The notes beneath the pieces were generated by a model, which saw only the letters and a program-made list of their open reading frames with translations, was not told where the DNA came from and made no database searches. A DNA stretch of 60,041 bases from Lachnospiraceae bacterium (GTDB taxonomy: Bacteria; Bacillota; Clostridia; Lachnospirales; Lachnospiraceae), in contig JAFUQM010000019.1 in NCBI GenBank assembly GCA_017472325.1, positions 1-60,041 on the forward strand, given 5' to 3'. The position numbers and the translations under genes are program-made. Below, piece after piece: positions 17,061 through 26,350 of the stretch; position 1 is the first letter of the stretch, and each line of letters starts with the position of its first letter.

Positions 17061-17705
17061 TTGGAAACTTTTCAACAACCATTATCCTCGGAGGAAGAAA
17101 TTTATTATATTACACAGTTGCATGAAGGGGACATTGAAGAAGCAAAAGAAGCCAAGAAGATTCTGATAGAACGTAATCTCCGACTTGTAGCTCATATAGC
17201 CAAGAAATACCAAAATGTGGATGAAGATATGGAAGATTTGATATCCATAGGTACGATAGGACTTATTAAAGCAGTGACTACCTTTGATGCAGGTAAAGGA
17301 AGCCGATTGGCTACGTATGCTGCAAGATGTATTGATAACGAACTACTGATGATGTTGCGAGCGAAGAAGAAAACGTCAAAAGAAGTATCTTTGTATGAGC
17401 CGATTGGAACAGATAAAGAAGGCAATGAAATCAGCCTACTTGATATTATTGAGCAGGAACAGACAGATATTGTAGAACAGATGGAGACAAGGGCACATAT
17501 AGGAAGATTGTCAGGTATGATAGAAACACTTCTGACAGAGCGAGAAAAAGAAATTATCTGTATGCGATATGGTCTTTTGGGTAAAGAAGAAATTACACAG
17601 CGTGAGATAGGAAAAAGTCTTGGGATATCTAGAAGTTATGTTTCGCGCATAGAGAAGAAAGCCTTGCAAAAGCTAAAAACCGGATTTGGTAATGCGGGGA
17701 TATAA
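17061..17705 (+). CDS. sigK: RNA polymerase sporulation sigma factor SigK (no pro-sequence)
   Basis: The 214 residues carry region 2 (RNLRLVAHIAKKY, LISIGTIGLIKAV, LATYAARCIDNELLM) and region 4 (LTEREKEIICMRYGL, QREIGKSLGISRSYVSRIEKKAL). EVSLYEPIGTDKEGNEISL is typical of SigK and SigE; PLSSEEE at the start favours SigK. In Bacillus subtilis this late mother-cell factor is made with a 20-residue pro-sequence. Here the frame is closed by TGA at 17043-17045 and starts at TTG 17061 after GGGGG, so no pro-sequence is encoded in line. The gene is not split by a skin element. Confidence 0.9.
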   Translation: METFQQPLSSEEEIYYITQLHEGDIEEAKEAKKILIERNLRLVAHIAKKYQNVDEDMEDLISIGTIGLIKAVTTFDAGKGSRLATYAARCIDNELLMMLRAKKKTSKEVSLYEPIGTDKEGNEISLLDIIEQEQTDIVEQMETRAHIGRLSGMIETLLTEREKEIICMRYGLLGKEEITQREIGKSLGISRSYVSRIEKKALQKLKTGFGNAGI

Positions 17706-17724
17706 TTACAATGGGGGAATTGAC

Positions 17725-18858
17725 GTGTTATTTGTTAAATCAGAAAATTTGAAACCGGGGATGCGTCTTGCAAAACCAATTTATAACAGAAATGGTGTTT
17801 TATTATATGACAGAAACTCAAAGCTGACACAGCAGGGTATTGTCAGTATTATTAATTTTAATTTAATTGGTATTTTTATTTTGGAACCGGCAGAACCGGT
17901 TCCACCAATGACACAAAGCGATATTGATTTTGAATGCTTCCAGGCGGTGAATGTTTTTGCGGTAGAAGAAGAACTCAATAAAATTATTTCTTCCAGACGT
18001 TCTCCTAAGATGCTTTCACTTGTGGCAGATATTTCTAAGCGGTATGGATATCTGGATGAGAAGATTAATTTTATCCAGAATTTAAGAAGTGCAGAAGATT
18101 ATGTTTATAAGCATTCGTTGAATGTGGCTGTGCTGTGTGCTATGATGTCGAACGTATTGCATATGAGAGCAGAAGATAGACAGGATGTTTTGATTGCAGC
18201 ACTTGTGCATGATGTAGGTAAAGTGATGCTGCCAGGTCCACTGGTGATTAAATCAGATTTATCTATTGGGGAGCGTTCCTCTATTAATAACGCGGAGCAG
18301 AATGGACATGATTTGTTGGAACAAACATTTGCGTCGAATCAGAATGTACGAAGAATTTGCGTACAGACGCATAAAATGTTAGAGGATTTACGCAATGATG
18401 TTTCGTCAGAAGTAAAAGCAACGATTCCTGCTAAGATACTTGCAGTTGCCGAAGTGTTTGATAGTATGACAGCTATGAAGATCGGTGAAGAGCCAGCGTC
18501 TGAGGTGGCGGCATTACGTTATCTTATGGAGCATCCAGAAGTATTTGTGCCAGAGATTGTGGAAGCATTGATTGCTTCTATTAATATATTAAACCCAGGC
18601 ACCTGCGTGGAACTTAATACAGGCGATAAAGCGTTGGTGATTACAAGCAATTCGCAGAATATTTTGAGACCAGTTGTTTTGAATTTTAAAGACAACTCTG
18701 TGCTTGATTTAAGTAATAGAAGAGAATTTGGAGACATCGAAATTCAGGATATTATGAAGACGATGGACAACCGTTATATTATGGATATGTCTATGTTAAA
18801 AGCACATGGTGTCGAAGTAAAAGAACCAGAATATGTAGAACCCGTACCTACAGAATAG
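17725..18858 (+). CDS. Degenerate HD-GYP domain protein
   Basis: The N-terminus (FVKSENLKPGMRLAKPIYN) is the DUF3391-like start seen in many HD-GYP proteins. The central HD domain has HSLNVAVL and LVHDVGK, so the HD pair is kept. After it, the usual HHExxDGxGYP segment reads THKMLEDLRNDV: one His is Thr, the Glu is Lys, and GYP is missing. The VADxFD motif is VAEVFD. Cyclic di-GMP hydrolysis is therefore doubtful, and a binding or regulatory role is possible. I prefer GTG 17725 after GGGGGA (377 residues). It lies 19 bases after sigK. Confidence 0.82.
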   Translation: MLFVKSENLKPGMRLAKPIYNRNGVLLYDRNSKLTQQGIVSIINFNLIGIFILEPAEPVPPMTQSDIDFECFQAVNVFAVEEELNKIISSRRSPKMLSLVADISKRYGYLDEKINFIQNLRSAEDYVYKHSLNVAVLCAMMSNVLHMRAEDRQDVLIAALVHDVGKVMLPGPLVIKSDLSIGERSSINNAEQNGHDLLEQTFASNQNVRRICVQTHKMLEDLRNDVSSEVKATIPAKILAVAEVFDSMTAMKIGEEPASEVAALRYLMEHPEVFVPEIVEALIASINILNPGTCVELNTGDKALVITSNSQNILRPVVLNFKDNSVLDLSNRREFGDIEIQDIMKTMDNRYIMDMSMLKAHGVEVKEPEYVEPVPTE

Positions 18859-18897
18859 GAAAACGGAAACTTTTTTATTATTTCTCAATGATTCAAA

Positions 18898-18928
18898 GTG
18901 CTGATGGTACATTTTGCACCGTCAGCAC
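18898..18928 (+). terminator. Hairpin after the HD-GYP gene, terminator-like
   Basis: GTGCTGATGGT (18898-18908) pairs with ACCGTCAGCAC (18918-18928) with one G-T pair. No T-run follows directly, so termination is likely but not certain. Confidence 0.5.
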
Positions 18929-19070
18929 ATCAGATGAAAAACATTCTTATGATTATCTTTTTTTATTCTAAATTTTATCCTATTTTTATGATTCTAGAAA
19001 ACCACCGCATATTGATAAAAATACATTGTGTGAAAAACGCATATATAATATGAAAGGAGATTTTATATAC

Positions 19071-20642
19071 ATGCTAAGTAAAATTACATCAGCAGCCTTT
19101 TGTGGTCTGACCAGCTACCTTGTTACGGTGGAAACTGACATTTCTCAGGGCATGCCGTATTTTGATATTGTTGGGTACCCTGGCAGTGAGGTGAAAGAGG
19201 CAAAAGAGCGGGTTAGGGTTGCACTTCGCAATTCGGGTATTACACTTCCGGCAATGCGTATTACTGTCAATCTTTCACCTGCAAATCTAAGGAAAGAGGG
19301 GACGGCACTTGATTTGCCCATTGCACTTGGCATCCTTACTTCGTTAGGACATTTGACGATGAAGCAAACAGAAAATATGATTCTGGTTGGAGAATTGGGA
19401 CTTGGTGGAGAAATCAAATCTGTCCGGGGAATTTTGCCAATGGTAATGGAAGCAAAAGAGAAGGGATATACGAGTTGTATTGTACCTTATGAGAATGTGG
19501 CGGAAGGAGCGGTTGTGAAGGGGATTCAAGTTATGGGGGCTTCTAGTTTGCAGAGTGTGTTGGAATTTTTGCAGACAGATGCAGACAGAAGAAAAGAAAT
19601 TTTGCCGCCATATACAATTGATACAGAAGCACTTTTGCGGCAACAAAATGCAGAAGAAATAGATTTTGCAGAAATTGTTGGACAGGAAAGTGCAAAACGC
19701 GCTGCAGAAATTGCAGCAGCAGGTCTCCATCATCTCATGTTTATCGGAGCGCCGGGAACGGGCAAAACAATGCTTGCCAAAAGAGTCTCGACGATTCTGC
19801 CTGATTTTACAATAGAAGAAAGTCTTGAAGTGTCTAAAATATATAGTGTGTCTGGTCTTTTACATCCGACACAGTCGTTGGTTACAAAACGTCCTTTTTT
19901 AAATCCACATCATACAATTTCCATACAGGCATTGACGGGAGGCGGCAGAATTCCAAGACCTGGGGTTATGAGCCTTGCGCATAAGGGTGTTCTTTTTCTG
20001 GATGAATTACCAGAATTTGGAAGAACATTACTGGATGTTATGCGTCAGCCATTAGAAGATAAAGAGATACACATTGCAAGGCAGCAGGGGAATTATGCTT
20101 TCCCGGCGGATTTTATGCTTGTCTGTGCCATGAATCCATGTCCGTGTGGTTATTATCCTGACACGTCGAAGTGTCGCTGTAGCTCATATGAGGTAAAAAA
20201 ATATCTTAATCGAATATCGGGACCATTGCTTGATAGAATTGATATTGGTGTAGAAGTTGCTAAAACGGATGTGGAGCTTTTTTCAAAGTATCCGAAAGCA
20301 GAAAGCAGTGCTGAAATACGTGCCAGAGTAATACGCGCACGGGCAATACAAAGGAAACGATACGAAGGAACTGAGATTTATAGCAATGCGTCTTTGACGG
20401 CAAGTGGAATTGCTAAATATTGTAGGTTGGGCAGTAAAGAAAATAAGTATATGCAAAGTCTGTGTAAGGCAATGGATTTTAGTACTAGGGCATATCAGCG
20501 TATTCTGAAAGTAGCCAGAACGATTGCGGATATAGAAGGCAGTGAACAAATTAAGGAGAGCCATATTGCTGAAGCAGTCTGTTATAGAACTATTGATGGA
20601 AAGTATTGGCATACCCAAGAGGGAGGCGATAGTAATGTATAA
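19071..20642 (+). CDS. comM: YifB/ComM family magnesium-chelatase-like AAA ATPase
   Basis: ComM-type helicases promote branch migration of incoming DNA during natural transformation. Visible are the N-terminal Lon-like domain (ITVNLSPANLRKEGTALDLPIALGIL), Walker A GAPGTGKTMLAKR, Walker B VLFLDELPEFG, the zinc-like CAMNPCPCGYYPD...CRC segment, and the C-terminal ARTIADIEGS lid. The start at ATG 19071 follows AAAGGAGA; the frame continues upstream to 19026 without a site. It is about 523 residues, normal for the family. It overlaps dprA by 8 bases; both may act on single-stranded DNA. Confidence 0.93.
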   Translation: MLSKITSAAFCGLTSYLVTVETDISQGMPYFDIVGYPGSEVKEAKERVRVALRNSGITLPAMRITVNLSPANLRKEGTALDLPIALGILTSLGHLTMKQTENMILVGELGLGGEIKSVRGILPMVMEAKEKGYTSCIVPYENVAEGAVVKGIQVMGASSLQSVLEFLQTDADRRKEILPPYTIDTEALLRQQNAEEIDFAEIVGQESAKRAAEIAAAGLHHLMFIGAPGTGKTMLAKRVSTILPDFTIEESLEVSKIYSVSGLLHPTQSLVTKRPFLNPHHTISIQALTGGGRIPRPGVMSLAHKGVLFLDELPEFGRTLLDVMRQPLEDKEIHIARQQGNYAFPADFMLVCAMNPCPCGYYPDTSKCRCSSYEVKKYLNRISGPLLDRIDIGVEVAKTDVELFSKYPKAESSAEIRARVIRARAIQRKRYEGTEIYSNASLTASGIAKYCRLGSKENKYMQSLCKAMDFSTRAYQRILKVARTIADIEGSEQIKESHIAEAVCYRTIDGKYWHTQEGGDSNV

Positions 20643-21777
20643 TATGGAAGGAAAACGAGAATATAATATGCGAGACCAACAATATGCATATTGGCTTTGC
20701 AATGTCAATGGCATTGGAAACATTACGTTTTATAAACTTTGGGAAGCTTTTGGCAGTTTTGAAATGGTATATCGTGCATCAGATAAAAAATTGCAGTGTG
20801 TATTAACGAGACAACAATACTTATCTCTAAAAGAAAGTAAGAAAAAGTGGGATGTAGAAACAGAATATAACAGATTGGTAGATAAAAAAGTGCTGTTTTA
20901 TCCATTGTTGCATCCGGAGTATCCTAAGAAACTTCGGGTTTTACATGATGCACCGACTGCAATATATTGTATTGGGCAGCTTCCGGACGAAGAAAAGCAT
21001 TCGGTTGCTATTATTGGAGCGAGAAAATGTTCTGCCTATGGGCGAGCGGTGGCGGAAGAAATTGCGAAAGTGATGGTAAAAGCAAATATTTCTGTAGTCA
21101 GTGGAATGGCGCGTGGTATTGATGGGATTGCACAGAAAGCGGCATTAGAGGCTGGTGGAGAAACTTATGGAGTATTAGGCAGTGGGGTATTAGTGTGTTA
21201 TCCGGCAGAGAATCGCAGAATTTATGATGAGATAAAGATGCGGGGAGGAATATTGTCGGAACAACATCCATATGCACAGCCGAAGGCAACATTTTTTCCT
21301 ATGCGAAACAGAATTATCAGTGCATTGTCGGAAGTAATACTTGTAATAGAAGCAACAGAAAAAAGTGGAACCTATATTACTGTAGATATGGCGTTAGAGC
21401 AAGGCAAAGAAGTGTATGCAGTTCCAGGACGCGTGTATGACCCGCTGAGTGCAGGTTGTAATAAGATGATAGAGCAGGGAGCTGGTATCATTACCAATCT
21501 AACCAAATTGCCAGAGCAGTTGTTTGGGATAATAGATAGTCAGAAGCAAAAAGAAGAAAATATGCAAGCAAAAAAAATATATTCGGCGAAGGAAAATGCA
21601 ATTTTGGACGCACTAGGTACAACACCTGTCATGCTTACTGTTTTGTGTGAAAGAATCAAAGAACAGAATCAGGAGATAGAAGTGGATTTGACACAGATTC
21701 GACAGATTATTATGCAGATGTTACTAAAAGGAGAAGTCAGAGCGGTTGGTGGAAGCTATTTTCAAAGAATTTTTTGA
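20635..21777 (+). CDS. dprA: DNA processing protein DprA
   Basis: DprA loads RecA onto incoming single-stranded DNA. The N-terminal helical region (LCNVNGIGNITFYKLW) is followed by the Rossmann-like domain: AIIGARKCSAYG, VVSGMARGIDGIAQKAAL, GVLGSGVLVCYP and KSGTYITVDMALEQGKEVYAVPG. A winged-helix-like end (ILDALGTTPVMLTVLCERI) completes about 380 residues. The start at ATG 20635 has GGGAGG eight bases upstream. It is translationally coupled to comM, and topA follows as in many Firmicutes. Confidence 0.95.
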   Translation: MYNMEGKREYNMRDQQYAYWLCNVNGIGNITFYKLWEAFGSFEMVYRASDKKLQCVLTRQQYLSLKESKKKWDVETEYNRLVDKKVLFYPLLHPEYPKKLRVLHDAPTAIYCIGQLPDEEKHSVAIIGARKCSAYGRAVAEEIAKVMVKANISVVSGMARGIDGIAQKAALEAGGETYGVLGSGVLVCYPAENRRIYDEIKMRGGILSEQHPYAQPKATFFPMRNRIISALSEVILVIEATEKSGTYITVDMALEQGKEVYAVPGRVYDPLSAGCNKMIEQGAGIITNLTKLPEQLFGIIDSQKQKEENMQAKKIYSAKENAILDALGTTPVMLTVLCERIKEQNQEIEVDLTQIRQIIMQMLLKGEVRAVGGSYFQRIF

Positions 21778-21831
21778 TGAAATATAACAGAAATATTGCG
21801 AAAAGAAGAAAAAGATTTTATTAAAATTTGC

Positions 21832-21860
21832 TTGCAAGAGCATAAAATATAGTGTATAGT
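21832..21860 (+). promoter_or_regulatory. SigA promoter of topA
   Basis: TTGCAA (21832-21837), a 17-base spacer and TATAGT (21855-21860) lie about 80 bases before topA. Confidence 0.6.
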
Positions 21861-21941
21861 GTTTCACGATTACATAAAAATGCATAGATTGACTATAAGA
21901 GGGAATTGTAATCATACATCATTGTAGATAGGGGAAAAGAA

Positions 21942-24005
21942 ATGGCAAAGTATTTAGTCATTGTAGAGTCGCCTGCAAAGGTAAAGACGATTAAAAAATT
22001 TTTAGGGCAAAATTATGAAGTAGCAGCCAGTAATGGACATGTAAGGGATATGCCGAAAAGCCAACTTGGTTTTGATGTAGAAAATGGCTATGAACCTAAG
22101 TATATTACCATACGTGGCAAAGGGGATATTTTGGCGAATCTTCGTAAGGAAGTAAAAAAAGCAGAGAAAATTTATCTTGCGACTGACCCTGACCGTGAAG
22201 GAGAAGCTATTTCATGGCACTTATCAAAGGCCTTGAAATTAGAAGATAAAAAAGTATATAGAATTACGTTTAATGAGATTACCAAAAATGCAGTTAAGGA
22301 ATCTTTGAAAAATGCCAGAGAGATTAATATGGATCTTGTGGATGCACAGCAGGCAAGAAGAATGCTTGACCGTATGGTAGGCTATCGTATTTCTCCACTT
22401 CTTTGGGCAAAAGTAAAAAGAGGTCTGAGTGCAGGACGTGTCCAGTCTGTTGCACTGCGTATTATTTGTGACAGAGAAGAAGAAATTAGTGCATTTATAC
22501 CTGAAGAATATTGGTCTTTGGATGCAGTGTTTGAATTGCAGAATGAGAAAAAACCACTTGTTGCTAAATACTATGGAACAGCAGATAAAAAACAGGCTAT
22601 TTCTTCCAAAGAGCAGCTTGATGCAATCAAAAGAGAACTCGCAGATGCAGTGTATCAGGTAAGAGATGTTAAAAAAGGTGAGCGTATGAAAAAAGCGCCG
22701 CTTCCATTTACAACATCAACCCTGCAGCAGGAAGCTAGTAAGGTATTGAATTTTTCGACACAGAAAACAATGCGTTTGGCGCAGCAGTTATATGAAGGTG
22801 TAGATATTAAGGGTAGCGGTACTGTGGGTATTATTACCTATCTTCGTACCGATTCTACGAGAGTATCGGAAGAAGCAGAACAGTCAGCAGCTGCATATAT
22901 TACTGGACAGTATGGCGAAGAATATGCGGCGAAAAGAACAGATGTTAAAAAAGAAGGAAAGAAAATCCAGGATGCGCATGAAGCAATTCGTCCAACGGAT
23001 GTAAGCAGAACACCTATTGAAATCAAAGAATCACTCAGCAGAGACCAGTTTAGATTGTATCAGTTAATTTGGAAACGCTTTATGGCAAGCCGTATGACGG
23101 AAGCCAGATATGAAACAACTTCTGTAAAGATTGAGGCAGCAGGACATTACTTTACGGTTGCCGCATCAAAAGTGAAGTTTGATGGATTTATGAGTGTTTA
23201 TACACAAGAAGATGAAGAAAAGGCAGAAGGCAATACGCTGATAAAAGGTATTGATAAGGATACCAAGCTGACTTTTAAGGAATTTGATGAAAAACAGCAT
23301 TTTACACAGCCGCCGGCGCACTATACAGAAGCATCTCTTGTGCGTGCGCTTGAAGAACTTGGTATAGGACGTCCAAGTACGTATTCGCCGACCATTACAA
23401 CAATTCTTGCAAGACGTTACGTTGTAAAAGAAAATAAAAACTTATATGTAACAGAACTTGGGGAAGTTGTTAATAATATGATGAAGGAAGCATTTGCAAG
23501 TATTGTAGATGTAAATTTTACAGCGAATTTGGAAGGCTTGCTTGATAAAGTAGAAGAAGGTGTTGTAAACTGGAAAACGGTAGTATCTAATTTTTATCCT
23601 GATTTGGATGAAGCAGTACTTTTGGCGGAAAAAGAACTTTCGGAAGTAGAAATTAAGGATGAAGTATCGGATGAGGTCTGTGAAGTTTGTGGAAAACAGA
23701 TGGTAATAAAATATGGACCACATGGAAGATTTCTTGCTTGTCCAGGATTTCCAGATTGTAAAAATACAAAGCCTTACTTTGAGAAGATTGGTGTTGCCTG
23801 CCCGAAGTGTAACAAAGATATTGTCATGAAAAAGACAAAAAAAGGAAGAAAATACTTTGGTTGTATCAATAATCCAGAGTGTGATTTTATGGTATGGCAA
23901 AAACCATCAGATAAGAAATGCGATGAATGCGGTGCTATTATGTTAGAAAAAGGTAGTAAATTAGTATGTTCTGACGAAAAATGTGGACATGTGATGGAGA
24001 AATAA
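21942..24005 (+). CDS. topA: DNA topoisomerase I
   Basis: This type IA topoisomerase relaxes negative supercoils. It has the Toprim start LVIVESPAKVKTIKKFLG, the acidic TDPDREGEAISWHL motif, the active-site Tyr in GIITYLRTDSTRVS (about 22830), and HEAIRPT. The C-terminus carries three Cys4-type zinc ribbons (CEVCGKQ...C, CPKCNKD...C, CDECGAI...C). The length of 687 residues is typical. GATAGGGGAAAAGA precedes the ATG. It is placed before codY and the flagellar genes as in Bacillus subtilis. Confidence 0.98.
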   Translation: MAKYLVIVESPAKVKTIKKFLGQNYEVAASNGHVRDMPKSQLGFDVENGYEPKYITIRGKGDILANLRKEVKKAEKIYLATDPDREGEAISWHLSKALKLEDKKVYRITFNEITKNAVKESLKNAREINMDLVDAQQARRMLDRMVGYRISPLLWAKVKRGLSAGRVQSVALRIICDREEEISAFIPEEYWSLDAVFELQNEKKPLVAKYYGTADKKQAISSKEQLDAIKRELADAVYQVRDVKKGERMKKAPLPFTTSTLQQEASKVLNFSTQKTMRLAQQLYEGVDIKGSGTVGIITYLRTDSTRVSEEAEQSAAAYITGQYGEEYAAKRTDVKKEGKKIQDAHEAIRPTDVSRTPIEIKESLSRDQFRLYQLIWKRFMASRMTEARYETTSVKIEAAGHYFTVAASKVKFDGFMSVYTQEDEEKAEGNTLIKGIDKDTKLTFKEFDEKQHFTQPPAHYTEASLVRALEELGIGRPSTYSPTITTILARRYVVKENKNLYVTELGEVVNNMMKEAFASIVDVNFTANLEGLLDKVEEGVVNWKTVVSNFYPDLDEAVLLAEKELSEVEIKDEVSDEVCEVCGKQMVIKYGPHGRFLACPGFPDCKNTKPYFEKIGVACPKCNKDIVMKKTKKGRKYFGCINNPECDFMVWQKPSDKKCDECGAIMLEKGSKLVCSDEKCGHVMEK

Positions 24006-24036
24006 TCTGACAAATAGACATAATTTGCAAAATATG

Positions 24037-24065
24037 TTGATAAATTCTGCTCAATATGTTAAACT
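24037..24065 (+). promoter_or_regulatory. Candidate SigA promoter of codY
   Basis: TTGATA (24037-24042), 17 bases, then TAAACT (24060-24065), about 48 bases before the codY start. The gap after topA holds no clear terminator. Confidence 0.4.
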
Positions 24066-24112
24066 GTTAATACTCTTACGAAAGAAGTGAGATTCACAAT
24101 ACGGAGGAATGT

Positions 24113-24892
24113 ATGAGTAGTGTACAGTTATTAGATAAAACAAGAAAAATAGGAAAATTGTTGCACAACAACAGTACAAGCAAGGTAGTGTTTAATGATA
24201 TCTGTACTGTTATGAAGGAAATTCTGAATTCTAACATTCTTGTGATTAGTAAAAAGGGCAAAGTGTTAGGAATTGGAATGACGGAGGGTGTTGAGCCAAT
24301 TACAGAACTGATTGCCGGAGAGGTTGGCGGTTTTGTTGATAGTATGCTGAATGAGAGGTTGTTAGGTGTACTTTCAACGAAGGAGAATGTCAACTTGGAG
24401 ACGTTGGGCTTTGAACGAACAGATGTTAAGAAATTCCAAGCAATCATTGCGCCGATTGATATTGCGGGTGAGAGGCTGGGGACGCTTTTTATCTATAAAT
24501 GTAACGAGCAATATGATATTGACGACATTATTTTATGTGAATATGGCGGAACGGTAGTGGGGCTGGAGATGCTTCGTGCAGTCAATGAAGAGACTGCAGA
24601 GGAAAGCCGTAAATTGGCAGTGGTGAAATCGGCAATCAGTACCTTATCTTTTTCAGAGATGGAAGCTATTGTTCATATATTTGAAGAACTAAAAGATATG
24701 GAAGGCATTCTTGTGGCTAGCAAGATTGCAGATAGGGTAGGGATTACCCGTTCGGTTATTGTGAATGCACTTAGAAAATTTGAAAGTGCTGGTGTTATTG
24801 AATCACGTTCCTCAGGGATGAAAGGAACATATATCAAAGTATTGAATGATGCTGTATATGATGAGATTCAGAAACTGAAAGAAGAAAAGTAA
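24113..24892 (+). CDS. codY: GTP- and branched-chain amino acid-sensing repressor CodY
   Basis: CodY represses stationary-phase and nutrient-scavenging genes when GTP and branched-chain amino acids are plentiful. The 259 residues begin with LLDKTRKIGKLLHN, followed by the GAF effector domain. The C-terminal winged helix-turn-helix has VASKIADRVGITRSVIVNALRKFESAGVIESRSSGMKGTY-type features. ACGGAGGAATGT precedes the ATG. It sits just before flgB but is separated by a strong terminator and a new promoter. Confidence 0.97.
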   Translation: MSSVQLLDKTRKIGKLLHNNSTSKVVFNDICTVMKEILNSNILVISKKGKVLGIGMTEGVEPITELIAGEVGGFVDSMLNERLLGVLSTKENVNLETLGFERTDVKKFQAIIAPIDIAGERLGTLFIYKCNEQYDIDDIILCEYGGTVVGLEMLRAVNEETAEESRKLAVVKSAISTLSFSEMEAIVHIFEELKDMEGILVASKIADRVGITRSVIVNALRKFESAGVIESRSSGMKGTYIKVLNDAVYDEIQKLKEEK

Positions 24893-24922
24893 ATATTAAG
24901 CTAAAGGACTAGCAGAGAGATA

Positions 24923-24956
24923 AAAGGATTTATTGGATGTCAATAGGTCCTTTTTC
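24923..24956 (+). terminator. Rho-independent terminator after codY
   Basis: A 13-bp stem forms between 24923-24935 and 24941-24953, with two G-T pairs and a GATGT loop. It continues into TTTTT. It separates codY from the fla/che operon. Confidence 0.9.
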
Positions 24957-24981
24957 CTATGTATTTGGTGTGTACATTAGC

Positions 24982-25009
24982 TTGCATTTTTGATAAAATA
25001 GACTATAAT
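24982..25009 (+). promoter_or_regulatory. Promoter of the fla/che operon
   Basis: TTGCAT (24982-24987), a 16-base spacer and consensus TATAAT (25004-25009) lie about 58 bases before flgB and just after the codY terminator. It appears to be SigA-type, as for the main fla/che promoter of Bacillus. Confidence 0.6.
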
Positions 25010-25066
25010 TTACTGTGGTGAACGTACAGCCTAAAGTTTGTAATGAAGAAATAAAGGAGTAATAGT

Positions 25067-25456
25067 ATGCTAAAATCTAGTACATTTGATTATATTAACG
25101 TTCTTGATAAAGGGCTTGATGCAGCGTGGATCAGAAACGAAGCGATTGCCAACAACATTGCCAATGCAACAACTCCGAATTATAAAAGGCAGGACGTAGA
25201 TTTTGAAAGTGAATTAAAGAAAGCACTGAAATACAACCGTTATACCTCTATGGATGAGAAGGTTTCCAATCTGAAGATAAATAGATTAGAACCAAGAGTA
25301 TACACAGATTATGCTGGTTATTCTTATCGTTTGGATGGCAATAATGTTGATATTGATACAGAGAATGTAGCACTTGCATCAAATCAGCTTAAATATAATG
25401 GACTGATGCAGAGTGTAACTGAGAACTTTACGAATTTGAAAATGGTTATGAAGTAG
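25067..25456 (+). CDS. flgB: Flagellar basal-body rod protein FlgB
   Basis: FlgB is a proximal rod subunit exported by the flagellar secretion system. The 129 residues have the N-terminal rod signature AIANNIANATTPNYKRQDVDFE (about residues 25-46) and a C-terminal heptad-like helix (LKYNGLMQSVTENFTNLKMVM). The length is normal. AAAGGAG precedes the ATG. It is the first gene of the operon, 13 bases before flgC. Confidence 0.96.
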   Translation: MLKSSTFDYINVLDKGLDAAWIRNEAIANNIANATTPNYKRQDVDFESELKKALKYNRYTSMDEKVSNLKINRLEPRVYTDYAGYSYRLDGNNVDIDTENVALASNQLKYNGLMQSVTENFTNLKMVMK

Positions 25457-25469
25457 GAGGTACATACAC

Positions 25470-25913
25470 ATGAGCATTTTTTCTTCATTTGATATTAATT
25501 CATCAGGTATGACAGCGCAGCGCTATCGCATGGATATTATTTCTGAAAACGTTGCAAATGCCAATACAACACGTACAGCAGACGGAACACCGTACCGTAG
25601 AAAAGTAGTTACTTTTACAGAAAAGGGAGGACAGACTCCTTTTAGTACTGTTTTGAATAAATCTAGAGACAATTATTCTGGCAAAGGTGTGAAAGTGAGC
25701 AAGGTATCAGAAGATACATGGTCAGAGATGAAGAAGGTATATGACCCATCACATCCAGATGCAGATGATAATGGATATGTATGGTATCCAAATGTAAATA
25801 TTGTTAGTGAGATGACAGATATGATTGATGCCAGCCGTGCATATGAAGCGAATGCAACTGCATTTTCAGCGAGCAAAACAATTGCGATGAAGGGACTGGA
25901 GATGGCTAAATAA
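25470..25913 (+). CDS. flgC: Flagellar basal-body rod protein FlgC
   Basis: FlgC is another proximal rod subunit. Family marks are the N-terminal SGMTAQRYRMDIISENVANANT segment (about residues 11-32) and the C-terminal VNIVSEMTDMIDASRAYEANATAF helix. The 147 residues are as expected. AGGAGGTACATACAC precedes the ATG. Confidence 0.96.
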   Translation: MSIFSSFDINSSGMTAQRYRMDIISENVANANTTRTADGTPYRRKVVTFTEKGGQTPFSTVLNKSRDNYSGKGVKVSKVSEDTWSEMKKVYDPSHPDADDNGYVWYPNVNIVSEMTDMIDASRAYEANATAFSASKTIAMKGLEMAK

Positions 25914-25983
25914 GGCGAGGCTAGCATCTAGTGGTTAATATATAAGGCATCAAAAATAGAACGAGAGATTCGGGGAGAAAGAT

Positions 25984-26310
25984 ATGGACATTACATCATT
26001 ATATAATGTATCATCAGCAGCAGTAAAACAGGCAGAACAGACAAGTGCGCTTGGACAGAAAAGTGCAGAAGCAACTAACACAGAGGCATTTGACTCTGTG
26101 CTTAATGCTGCGCTTGAAAATCTGCACACAACCAATAGTTATTTATCAGATGCTGAAAATGAGCAGATTAGATGGGCGCTTGGAGAGACTGAGAATACAC
26201 ACGATTTGACAATTGCACTGCAGAAAGCCTCTACAGCGCTGCAGTATACAGTTGCTATAAGGGACAAGTTTCTGGAAGCATATAAAGAGATTATGAATAT
26301 TCAGATTTAG
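25984..26310 (+). CDS. fliE: Flagellar hook-basal body protein FliE
   Basis: FliE joins the MS ring to the rod. The 108 residues are mostly helical and end with the family pattern TIALQKASTALQYTVAIRDKFLEAYKEIMNIQI-like helix (residues about 75-107). The position between flgC and fliF is canonical. GGGGAGAAAGAT precedes the ATG. The 70-base gap before it shows nothing notable. Confidence 0.93.
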   Translation: MDITSLYNVSSAAVKQAEQTSALGQKSAEATNTEAFDSVLNAALENLHTTNSYLSDAENEQIRWALGETENTHDLTIALQKASTALQYTVAIRDKFLEAYKEIMNIQI

Positions 26311-26350
26311 TAGATAGAAGCAAATCTGATATCGATTGGGAGATAGAAAA

